Shown here: positions 5,473-11,682 of the stretch, in pieces
How the letters are laid out: the number at the start of each line of letters is the position of its first letter
Position numbering within the stretch: the stretch's first letter is position 1
DNA from: CAZIPZ01 sp964541075
GTDB taxonomy: Bacteria; Acidobacteriota; Terriglobia; 20CM-2-55-15
Assembly: GCA_964541075.1 (NCBI GenBank)
Contig: CAZIPZ010000125.1
Span: 1-11,682 of the forward strand
Length of the DNA: 11,682 bases
Direction of reading: 5' to 3'
Position numbers and translations under genes: made by a program
The notes under the pieces: model-generated
Told to the model about the DNA's origin: nothing
Seen by the model: only the letters and a program-made list of their open reading frames with translations
The model's database searches: none

Positions 5473-6986
5473 GACGACACCGCCCCGACCAGTTGGTCAT
5501 AGTCATCCATGACGGGCATCGGCCGGTCGTATCGAGCCAGTGCGGCCACGTGAACCGCTGGAAGTTCGGCGCGTTGGAGTTGGTCGGCCGTCATCAGATA
5601 ACGCACCGCCGCCGCGTCCTTACAGTCCATCATCAGAGCCGCCTCGACCGATTGATTCAGCCGCTCATAACCGTGCTGTCGTCCCAGCACCAGCAACTCG
5701 ATCATCTGCCGGGTTCCGGCCTGCTTGCCGTGGCGCGAGATTAAACACGACAAGAGTTGATCGTAACAGCCGGGCCATCGACCCATCTTCCGCCATTGCT
5801 CCAGCGGTTTGCTTCCCGCCAATGCTCCGGGCTTACGCTCGAGAATGTCCAAGTAATGTTCGAGGTTCAGAATCTGCCGGCCGGCGTCATAACAACGTTC
5901 GTGTTCGGCCACGCAACGATCGTCTTCCCAGATCTCGACCGTCTGCGGCAACAGATTCACGCGCACCGTCATGCCGGCGCGGCTCGGCGTCGAGTAGCAG
6001 TTCCTGCGGACTTTGATGCATCCTTTGCTATCGACGATGGCGAAACTCACTTCTCCAACAGGAAACCGTTCTTCCGTCATCGATGTCAGATGGTCCCGTT
6101 CGATGCGCATTCCTTCCCCGACCGTCTGGACGCGATCGGCGATGCGGCGATGTTCATCGCTGTGGCAAGCGGCCAGCAACTGATCATTGAGCTCATCCAA
6201 GTCCCGGCTCTTGGGAACGGGAACCCAATGATTACGTCGAAAATATCCGCCTTCTCCCTCAACGCCGCCTTTCTCATGTCCCGCTCCAGGCGTGCAAAAC
6301 TCGGCTTCAAACTTCCAATGCGAGCGGAACGCGATGAATCGCTCGGTTTGATGCCGCTCGTGTCCTCGAAAAATCCGGCGCACTGCACTGCTCAAATTGT
6401 CGTACCGCAGCTTTTGAAAGACGCCGCCAAAGTAGGCGAATGCTCTCTCATGCGCTTCAAAAAACGCCTGCTGCGTCGCACGCCAGTACGCCCGATGGAA
6501 CGCGCCCCCGCTGGCCATGCTGCGCATGCAAAAAACCTGAAGCTTTTGGCGGGTCCCATCGACGTCGGCGTAGGCTTCATACCAGTCCACCTGAGCCTCG
6601 ACTCCCCAGGTGTAACTCTGCGGTACGAAGGTCTCGCGCTTTAACAAACCCAACTCGTGTTTCCGCTCGCGTACGTAACGGCGAATCGTCGATTCCGCCA
6701 CTACACTTCCGGGCTTCTCCTCCCGAACCCGGCTCCAGATCCGATGTGATGTATGCCGCTGTTTGCGCGGCGCCTTCCCATCGGATTCCAGAATCTCGTC
6801 GATGAACTTCGCCACTTCCTCGATTCGTGGACGCTGACGTTTCCCTTTTTTTCGTTCCGGAGGATTGGCGTCCGCCAACGCTTGGCGAACCATACGGCGG
6901 TGGACGCCGTACTTCTTCGCGACGCTTTTGATTGATGCTTCCGTTCCGAACTCAAACTCCCGCCTGATCTGTTCGAACAACTCCAC
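5469..6986 (-). CDS. istA: IS21-family DDE transposase IstA
   Basis: This 505-residue transposase (GTG start at 6986) catalyses strand transfer of the element. An N-terminal helix-turn-helix (SIKSVAKKYGVHRRMVRQAL, about 18-37) and a second DNA-binding helix set near STIRRYVRER bind the terminal repeats. The RNase H-like core shows D134 (AQVDWYEAYAD), D196 (YDNLSSAV) and E243 (EKGGVEGE), with spacing of 62 and 47 residues as expected for IS21. The C-terminal beta-barrel region and tail follow. An upstream TTG at 7002-7004 would add six residues, but AGGAGG (6993-6998 on the + strand, read in reverse) lies exactly six bases before the GTG, so the GTG is preferred. The frame is intact throughout. 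Confidence 0.94.
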   Translation of the reverse strand: MELFEQIRREFEFGTEASIKSVAKKYGVHRRMVRQALADANPPERKKGKRQRPRIEEVAKFIDEILESDGKAPRKQRHTSHRIWSRVREEKPGSVVAESTIRRYVRERKHELGLLKRETFVPQSYTWGVEAQVDWYEAYADVDGTRQKLQVFCMRSMASGGAFHRAYWRATQQAFFEAHERAFAYFGGVFQKLRYDNLSSAVRRIFRGHERHQTERFIAFRSHWKFEAEFCTPGAGHEKGGVEGEGGYFRRNHWVPVPKSRDLDELNDQLLAACHSDEHRRIADRVQTVGEGMRIERDHLTSMTEERFPVGEVSFAIVDSKGCIKVRRNCYSTPSRAGMTVRVNLLPQTVEIWEDDRCVAEHERCYDAGRQILNLEHYLDILERKPGALAGSKPLEQWRKMGRWPGCYDQLLSCLISRHGKQAGTRQMIELLVLGRQHGYERLNQSVEAALMMDCKDAAAVRYLMTADQLQRAELPAVHVAALARYDRPMPVMDDYDQLVGAVSS

Positions 6987-6992
6987 TTTCCG

Positions 6993-6998
6993 CCTCCT
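6993..6998 (-). promoter_or_regulatory. Shine-Dalgarno deciding the istA start
   Basis: The minus strand reads AGGAGG, six bases, then GTG (6986-6984). An upstream TTG start would place this site inside the coding region and has no comparable site of its own. Confidence 0.65.
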
Positions 6999-7062
6999 GT
7001 CCAACCAGCCCTCCGTACCGACAACGTTTCCGCCGCCTTAACGGTCGCTGATCTTGGTTTCA

Positions 7063-7115
7063 GGGGTGGGCCAAATCAGACGATCAAAGTGGGCCAAATG
7101 AGAGTATCGAAATCA
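7063..7115 (-). repeat. IS21 right terminal inverted repeat
   Basis: This is the partner of 4444-4496 and ends in CA at 7114-7115. It holds GTGGGCCAAATCA (7066-7078) and GTGGGCCAAATGA (7089-7101), spaced 23 bases apart like the left pair. The istA promoter should lie between this repeat and 6998; no clear hexamers are visible. Confidence 0.88.
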
Positions 7116-7122
7116 GATTACC
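7116..7122. repeat. Target-site duplication, right copy
   Basis: GATTACC follows the terminal CA of the element and is identical to 4437-4443. Confidence 0.8.
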
Positions 7123-7375
7123 CGTGCAGCTGGATAACTCTTGATTCGTAGGCGATCTTGGACGCGTTGCTCAAACTGATGGAGAGCCTTTTTGATGTGA
7201 ATCTCCACAGAAGGATGGATTCCAGGATTTATCTCTGATTCACAGTCAGTTGGTGTCGGAACGCTGCCTTGTCGTGCTGCTGACGGGCTGCCACGAGACC
7301 GACATCATCGGAGATTTCAGTCCTGGTCGAGTCTGTCGCTCGAGTCCGCCGGCTTCTGCGTGCAAGAAAGGGAAA
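7123..7375. other. Intergenic flank right of the insertion sequence
   Basis: These 253 bases should hold the promoter of the TPR/YaiO gene. The frame of that gene extends upstream through this stretch to a TTG at 7250, but there is no Shine-Dalgarno before it. No convincing promoter, terminator or small gene is seen. Confidence 0.35.
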
Positions 7376-8581
7376 ATGACCTTAGTCGTAGTCCTGCTTA
7401 TTGTTCTGGTTCAGGATGCCGCTGTGTTTCAGCAATCTTTGGAGAATCGTGCTCACGATGCTGTCGTGAATAAGCAGTACTCCGATGCTCGGAAGTTGTA
7501 CGGGCAGCTTTCCGGCCTCTACCCAACGAGGACAGACTATTTAATTTGGGTCGGCCGCATTTCCGGGTGGATGCAGGACTACGGTTTTGCAACTCAATGT
7601 TTCGACGAAGCCCTGCGGCTCGAACCTCAGAATACGGATGCAATGATCGCAAAAGCGTACGTCCTAATGTATCAGGGACGACACCGCGCAGCGCGGGAAT
7701 TGCTGGATCAAGCTGGCCGGCTGTCTTCGCCGAATACCGATCTCTTTCTTGCTCTAGCGCGCAACAGCATCTACGAGGGGAACACAGAAGATGCCGGAAA
7801 AGAGATTAAACGCATCCTTGCCATCGATCCGAATAATGCCGAAGCGCGGGAAATACAAGCTCAACTGAAGAGATCCAGCATGGAGTTCGTGACAACCTAC
7901 GGGCAGGATCGTTTCTCATTTGCCGCGCCGGCTCACATCATCACCGGCTCCCTCAGCTATGTCGGACCTGCAACGCGGTTGAGCGTTCTTTATGAAAACT
8001 GGAACAAATTCGGTGAGGTCGCTCACCGAGGCGGATTCGGCATAGGACGAAGAGTGAGCCGTAACCTTTGGCTGCGCGGAGGATTGATGTTGGCGCCCGG
8101 TTCCAACGTGGTGGTGAGGAAGGACTCCACTGGCGGCGTTTCCTACAGAGCTATGTCTCGATCGGTTCTGCTGGCGGACTATCGGCATTTGCGGTTTGCG
8201 ACGTCTCGAGTTCATGTCGCAGCACCCGGCATTGAATATTATTTTGAAAAACCAATCTGGATTCAGGCGACGCTCTACCAAACGTGGACAAAGAATGAAG
8301 AATTTGGCGACCATCAGGTCGCCAATCTTTCCTATGCGGCGCGGTACAACCAGCAGTTAGCCACGCCTCTTGTACTGCATCTGGGCTACGCCCGCGGCAA
8401 CGAGGCCGTTTCCGCCCTATCCGTCGATCGAATTGGCAAATTTCGCGCGGATACCTACACCGTAGGCGCGGACGTGGTTGCTTCTTCAAAGATTGCCATT
8501 GGCGGTTTCTACGCACACCAGCGGCGATCCAACAAGACGAGACAGCACAGTCTTGGAATTAGCCTCACGTTTCGCCAGTGA
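7376..8581 (+). CDS. TPR-containing YaiO-family outer-membrane beta-barrel protein
   Basis: This 401-residue protein has two parts. Residues about 20-165 form tandem tetratricopeptide-like helical pairs (for example YGFATQCFDEALRLEPQNTD at 69-88 and AGKEIKRILAIDPNNAEA at 140-157), usually protein-binding and periplasmic. Residues about 168-401 alternate polar and aromatic or hydrophobic residues in beta-strand fashion and end in LGISLTFRQ, as expected for an outer-membrane barrel; the overall pattern matches the YaiO barrel family often found behind TPRs. The family's function is not well defined. The ATG at 7376 is chosen for its AG-rich leader (GAAAGGGAAA) and the hydrophobic start TLVVVLLIVLV. 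That segment lacks its own basic n-region, whereas KKGK lies just upstream, so the true N-terminus may be earlier (in-frame TTG 7250 or GTG 7253). Confidence 0.75.
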   Translation: MTLVVVLLIVLVQDAAVFQQSLENRAHDAVVNKQYSDARKLYGQLSGLYPTRTDYLIWVGRISGWMQDYGFATQCFDEALRLEPQNTDAMIAKAYVLMYQGRHRAARELLDQAGRLSSPNTDLFLALARNSIYEGNTEDAGKEIKRILAIDPNNAEAREIQAQLKRSSMEFVTTYGQDRFSFAAPAHIITGSLSYVGPATRLSVLYENWNKFGEVAHRGGFGIGRRVSRNLWLRGGLMLAPGSNVVVRKDSTGGVSYRAMSRSVLLADYRHLRFATSRVHVAAPGIEYYFEKPIWIQATLYQTWTKNEEFGDHQVANLSYAARYNQQLATPLVLHLGYARGNEAVSALSVDRIGKFRADTYTVGADVVASSKIAIGGFYAHQRRSNKTRQHSLGISLTFRQ

Positions 8582-8791
8582 TATCGCGTTTTCTCTGGCA
8601 GGAGAGTCATCCGCATCAAGGCGCGCTTGATTATGCTGCCTTGCGGCGTCGATCTGGAAAACTTGGATATTATCGACAGTTGACCACTGTTTGGAGGGCG
8701 AAAGGGCTCTGGGATGCGCAGAGGAAGAAAAAAGGATGGGGAGCCATGGAGCGGCGCGGATTCGGTACGATCTGAAGGGCGTGATCTGATG
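8582..8791. other. Convergent intergenic region
   Basis: These 210 bases lie between the stops of the YaiO-type and hydrolase genes. One small hairpin, ATCAAG/CTTGAT with a GCGCG loop (8615-8631), is present but has no T tract on either side. No gene is supported. Confidence 0.35.
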
Positions 8792-9526
8792 TCATTTGCT
8801 GCAGCCTTTCTTGGTTTCTTCAAACCCGTCGAACAAACGTGATGAACTTGGCCCGATCAAGGTGGCTATACGGTGGGGTTGCCCTTTTTCAACGGTGTAG
8901 TGTGCAACGGTTCCTTTCGAAGCAAGGAAGTCTGCTTCCTTGCGCATCTCACCATGCCATCCGTACTGATCCAGTTCGCCGACGTACATGAAGACGCACA
9001 TTTTCGAAATCGACAGCAGCTTGGCTTGACTCGGCTGCCACATGTAGCCGGGGAATGCTGTTACTGAAAGAAAGTACTGCGGATTCGCGGCTGCCACGTG
9101 AAATGACGCGATTCCACCATTGGACCGGCCTGCAACGTGAAACTTATTGTCCTGAATTTTGTAATCCGTAAGGATCATTTTTAAAAATTCGGGGAAGATG
9201 CGGGCTCCGTCTTCGAAAAATAATTCATCGTCAGGGGCCGCTGGCGCGACAACGATATAACCGCGCTTTTCAGCCTCGGATCGAAAGCTGCGATTCAAGA
9301 TATCTTCGACGGCATCCATGGTTTGCGCACCGCCGCCAAATGCAAGCACCGCAGGATATGCTTTTGCGGCGTCATATCCGTTGGGAAGAATGACCTTGTA
9401 GCGAACCGTAGTTGCGCCGACTTTTTTGGTCTTTTCCATCATGTCCGCGGTGACCGATCTGGCCAGGAATATCGCTGCCGTCAGCAGAACCACCCTCAGC
9501 GTCCACTTGGAGTTGTTTCGCTTCAC
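8792..9526 (-). CDS. Secreted alpha/beta-hydrolase, PHB-depolymerase/feruloyl-esterase-like
   Basis: This is a 244-residue protein with a signal peptide (basic KRNNSKWTLR, hydrophobic VVLLTAAIFL, probable cleavage after SVTA, about residue 28). The mature part reads as a serine esterase of the alpha/beta-hydrolase fold: a strand followed by LAFGGGAQ (61-68, oxyanion-loop region), nucleophile elbow GRSNGG with S135, acidic residue D186 in VGELDQ, and H218 in KGQPHRI. The triad order and spacing suit the PHB-depolymerase/LpqC/dienelactone-hydrolase-like group. The substrate cannot be told from sequence. The GTG at 9526 is preferred because GGAG lies seven bases upstream and it begins the signal peptide; the frame continues upstream to 9886, but that stretch looks non-coding. 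Divergent from the receptor gene, with which it could share regulation. Confidence 0.8.
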   Translation of the reverse strand: MKRNNSKWTLRVVLLTAAIFLARSVTADMMEKTKKVGATTVRYKVILPNGYDAAKAYPAVLAFGGGAQTMDAVEDILNRSFRSEAEKRGYIVVAPAAPDDELFFEDGARIFPEFLKMILTDYKIQDNKFHVAGRSNGGIASFHVAAANPQYFLSVTAFPGYMWQPSQAKLLSISKMCVFMYVGELDQYGWHGEMRKEADFLASKGTVAHYTVEKGQPHRIATLIGPSSSRLFDGFEETKKGCSK

Positions 9527-9595
9527 GTAGATTCTCCTTGATTGAGGAACAGTGTGGTTAATTCTACAACGCTTCGGTAGACATCCGTTTTTCAA

Positions 9596-9625
9596 TTGCT
9601 TCGGTCGAAGATGCCGCATTAGAAT
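9596..9625 (+). promoter_or_regulatory. Candidate sigma70-type promoter for the TonB receptor
   Basis: TTGCTT (9596-9601) and TAGAAT (9620-9625) are separated by 18 bases. The -10 matches consensus at five of six positions, the -35 only partly. Transcription would start near 9632, leaving a leader of about 88 bases. The palindrome CTTCGGTCGAAG (9599-9610) overlaps the -35/spacer and could be an operator. Confidence 0.35.
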
Positions 9626-9682
9626 CCGCCCAACTCTTTTTTCCAAACCAATTTCGAAAGAATCACTTGCTACCCAGCGGGA

Positions 9683-9698
9683 ACGCTTGAAAAAGCGT
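9683..9698 (+). promoter_or_regulatory. GAAA-tetraloop hairpin in the receptor mRNA leader
   Basis: ACGCTT and AAGCGT form a perfect 6-bp stem closed by GAAA, a very stable GNRA loop. It ends 21 bases before the ATG, just upstream of the Shine-Dalgarno GAGGGGG, so it could influence ribosome access or mRNA stability. It matches no riboswitch I recognise. Confidence 0.35.
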
Positions 9699-9719
9699 GG
9701 GGTGAATCGAGGGGGAACA

Positions 9720-11682
9720 ATGAAGATTACATTTCGACGCGCATTCGCGTCGGTTTGCCTACTCATCGCGCTCGCCACTACGACGAGCGCACAGCAGGGA
9801 AATGGCGTGATTACCGGCCGGGCCGCCGACAGCAGCGGCGCCGTGATACCGGGCGTCTCGGTGACGCTCAGCAGCCCGGTAGTCATGGGCGCCCGCGAAG
9901 TGGTGACTGACGAGCGAGGGGCTTATCGTTTTGATCTGCTGCCGGCGGGCGCCTACACGCTGAAGTTTGAACTGCCGGGCTTCGCGACTCTTATACGTGA
10001 GGGAATTCAGATTACCGGCGGGTTCACAGCCACCATCAATGTGGCTCTAGCTGTAGCGACCCAGTCGGAGACGATTACCGTGGCCGGCCAATCTCCCGTC
10101 GTAGATCTCCAGCGCGCGACGCTGGCGGTGACTCTTACTCCTCAGTTGCTTCAGGATCTTCCGATAAGCCGCGACATGATGGGAACCATGAGCATGGCGC
10201 CCGGCATCATGATGCGAAAGTTCGATGTCGGCGGCAGTCAAATGGGAACAGATCCAGGGTTCCGGACTTACGGAACCGATGGCCAGTCGTATCGCATGAT
10301 CGACGGCGTCATTACCGTAAATGTGTTCGGCGATTTCGGATCGATGGAAGAAGTTGAGATGGTTACTGCCAGCAAGAGCGCCGAAATTCCCGTGGCGGGC
10401 ATGTACTCGAATTCGATCGTGAAAACAGGAAGCAACGAGTTTCATGGGTCAATAAACGGCTACTGGGAAACACCGAAGCTTCAGGGATCCAATCTGAATG
10501 ACAGACTCAAGGCGTTCGGACTAACCGACACGAACAGAATAGCGCGGTACATTGACTTTAATCCTGAGGCGGGTGGGCCTATTAAGAAGGATAAGTTTTG
10601 GTGGTACTTTTCGGCTCGGAATAATACGCCTCAGGTGTTTTCGCCAGGGTTCAGAAAAGGTGGTTGTGTTCTCGAGAAGGCGTGCCGAACAAGTCCGATT
10701 GGAACGTTCGTTAATGACAACCCGTCGAATGAAGAACAAGTGTTCTACACCAAACTGCCAGCCGCGACCACAAAACTGAACTATCAGATCAACGTGGCTA
10801 ACCAGGTGAATCTGATGGTCAACTGGACGGATAAACACCAGCCCTATCGTAATGGATTCGGGCCCACGGCCGTCTTCTACAATACGGATTCCGCGTATCG
10901 GCAGACGTACCCGACCTGGACGAACAAGGGTCAATGGACATCCGTTCTCAACAACCAGATCACGCTGGACGCTTCATACAGCACTTGGCGAAACAAAACC
11001 GTTTATACCGCTCGCGTGAATGAGTATCCGCGATGGGATCTGGATACACAATTAAAGCGTGGCGGGCACGTTGGAGGCACGACCAACCATCGGAGCCGAT
11101 GGCAATACCAATTCAAAGTAGGCATCGTGACGGATGACTTCATCACCGGATCCCACAACATCAAAACGGGTTACACGCGCGATGTTTACCACAACGGAAA
11201 CGACGAAGAAGGAACCGTAGGACAGATCGTTCTGTACTTCCGGAACGGTTTTAGAACTCCTGCTTTCATTGAAACTCTGGATGGTCCGTTCACAACTGAA
11301 AACAGAATGAGAACGGACGCCATGTTTATCAATGACACCTGGAAAATCAATTCAAAGCTCACCGTCAATCTCGGGTTCCGTATCGATCGAACGACCCCGA
11401 ATTACCCCAATCAGGAAAAAAAGGGGATCAGCCAATTCCAGCCAAAGCAGGTTGTTCCGGCGCGAAGCGTGATCACACTCTATGGTCCCGTTCCGCGCTT
11501 TTCTCTCATCTATGACCTTTTTGGCGACGGTAAAACGGCTATCAAGGCCAGCTATGGCCGGTATTCACTCAATCCGGAGGACGCGCTTGCTGCTTCGGTG
11601 AATCCCATGTCGCTGACCACGACGCGCTACGTATGGGACGGCCTGGCGCCTGCAGCAAACTGCTACTTCACCAACTGCTTTT
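9720..11682 (+). CDS. Oar-like TonB-dependent outer-membrane receptor (3' end outside window)
   Basis: The frame is open for 654 codons and continues past the window. Residues 1-24 are a signal peptide (KITFRRAF, hydrophobic core, cleavage TSA|QQ). Residues about 28-110 form a carboxypeptidase-regulatory-like beta-sandwich (GVITGRAADSSGAVIPGVSV; TDERGAYRFDLLPAGAYTL). The plug follows, with the phrases SPVVDLQRATLAVTLT, LPISRDMMG, MAPGIM, YRMIDGV and the EEVEMVTASKSAEIPVAGM segment that leads into the barrel (IVKTGSNEFHGSINGY). From about 240 on, alternating barrel strands rich in aromatic residues are seen. Such proteins are usually about 1000-1200 residues, so roughly the last 40% is missing. 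The start is supported by GAGGGGG about five bases upstream. Oar-like receptors import unknown, possibly polymeric or carbohydrate, substrates using TonB energy. Confidence 0.93.
   Translation, partial: MKITFRRAFASVCLLIALATTTSAQQGNGVITGRAADSSGAVIPGVSVTLSSPVVMGAREVVTDERGAYRFDLLPAGAYTLKFELPGFATLIREGIQITGGFTATINVALAVATQSETITVAGQSPVVDLQRATLAVTLTPQLLQDLPISRDMMGTMSMAPGIMMRKFDVGGSQMGTDPGFRTYGTDGQSYRMIDGVITVNVFGDFGSMEEVEMVTASKSAEIPVAGMYSNSIVKTGSNEFHGSINGYWETPKLQGSNLNDRLKAFGLTDTNRIARYIDFNPEAGGPIKKDKFWWYFSARNNTPQVFSPGFRKGGCVLEKACRTSPIGTFVNDNPSNEEQVFYTKLPAATTKLNYQINVANQVNLMVNWTDKHQPYRNGFGPTAVFYNTDSAYRQTYPTWTNKGQWTSVLNNQITLDASYSTWRNKTVYTARVNEYPRWDLDTQLKRGGHVGGTTNHRSRWQYQFKVGIVTDDFITGSHNIKTGYTRDVYHNGNDEEGTVGQIVLYFRNGFRTPAFIETLDGPFTTENRMRTDAMFINDTWKINSKLTVNLGFRIDRTTPNYPNQEKKGISQFQPKQVVPARSVITLYGPVPRFSLIYDLFGDGKTAIKASYGRYSLNPEDALAASVNPMSLTTTRYVWDGLAPAANCYFTNCF

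Larger units (their letters stand above)
4444..7115 (-). mobile_element. Complete IS21-family insertion sequence (2672 bp)
   Basis: The element has TG...CA termini, 53-bp imperfect terminal inverted repeats, a 7-bp flanking direct repeat and two overlapping intact genes, istA (DDE transposase) and istB (AAA+ helper ATPase), both on the minus strand. This is the standard IS21 layout. The length is slightly above the usual 2-2.5 kb, partly because about 190 bases, including a structured segment, separate istB from the left end. Nothing is frameshifted and the target duplication is perfect, so insertion was probably recent. It sits between the membrane-protein gene and the TPR/YaiO gene and interrupts no recognisable frame. 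Confidence 0.93.
9527..9719. promoter_or_regulatory. Divergent intergenic region between hydrolase and TonB receptor
   Basis: These 193 bases must hold leftward and rightward promoters. On the minus strand, TAGAAT (9566-9561) is a possible -10 for the hydrolase but has no good -35. GCTTCGGT occurs twice (9571-9578 and 9598-9605). Confidence 0.4.

Noticed and set aside
5757..6644. 295-residue + strand open frame antisense to istA
   Set aside because: It is fully antisense to the transposase, whose DDE motifs are intact; no known motif is seen in it.
8578..8775. 65-codon frame starting with GTG overlapping the YaiO-type gene stop
   Set aside because: It has no Shine-Dalgarno, no recognisable protein and random-looking composition; the overlap alone is not sufficient.
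9527..9886. N-terminal extension of the hydrolase frame to 9886
   Set aside because: It would run through the divergent promoter region and the 5' coding part of the receptor and bury a good signal peptide; GTG 9526 with GGAG upstream explains the gene better.
10047..10934. Minus-strand open frames inside the TonB receptor (10047-10445, 10521-10934)
   Set aside because: They are antisense to a well-supported receptor, without ribosome binding sites or motifs.
1..11682. CRISPR array, tRNA/rRNA gene, toxin-antitoxin or phage module
   Set aside because: No regularly spaced repeats, tRNA-like cloverleaf, rRNA signature or relevant protein motifs were seen on either strand.

Overview
The window looks like a chromosomal piece from a Gram-negative soil-type bacterium, most likely an Acidobacteriota member. 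The best pointer is the 3' end, an Oar-like TonB-dependent outer-membrane receptor with an N-terminal carboxypeptidase-regulatory-like domain, a family greatly expanded in that phylum. The YaiO-type beta-barrel gene also implies an outer membrane. The taxonomic call is inference from gene content; there is no rRNA or tRNA here to confirm it.

Region 1 (1-2464, +) is a compact DNA-repair operon: the 3' part of a UdgX-type uracil-DNA glycosylase, a stand-alone LigD polymerase/primase domain, and a stand-alone LigD/LigC-type ATP-dependent DNA ligase. Both junctions are 4-bp ATGA stop/start overlaps without their own Shine-Dalgarno, so the three proteins are probably made together. It resembles a LigD end-joining enzyme split into separate polypeptides and coupled to a glycosylase family that crosslinks itself to abasic DNA. 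Neither Ku nor a 3'-phosphoesterase domain is visible.

Region 2 (2465-4436) holds a BON-domain protein with a long Arg/Tyr/Trp-rich disordered region (+). Convergent to it lies a small multi-pass membrane protein resembling YdjM-type putative metal-dependent hydrolases (-). A hairpin with a T-rich tail sits at their junction.

Region 3 (4437-7122) is an apparently complete IS21-family element of 2672 bp (4444-7115). It begins TG and ends CA, has 53-bp imperfect terminal inverted repeats carrying internal 13-bp repeats, and is flanked by a 7-bp target duplication (GATTACC). istA and istB are intact and overlap by ATGA. Between istB and the left end lies a 118-nt segment (4537-4654) that can fold as a three-way junction, the least explained sequence in the window.

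Region 4 (7123-11682) has a TPR plus YaiO-like outer-membrane beta-barrel protein (+), a secreted alpha/beta-hydrolase of the PHB-depolymerase/feruloyl-esterase type (-), and, divergent from it, the Oar-like TonB-dependent receptor (+) that runs off the window. The divergent intergenic region carries a plausible sigma70-type promoter and a GAAA-tetraloop hairpin just before the receptor start. No CRISPR array, phage module or recognisable new defence system was found. The most interesting items are the UdgX/split-LigD operon and the structured segment inside the IS.
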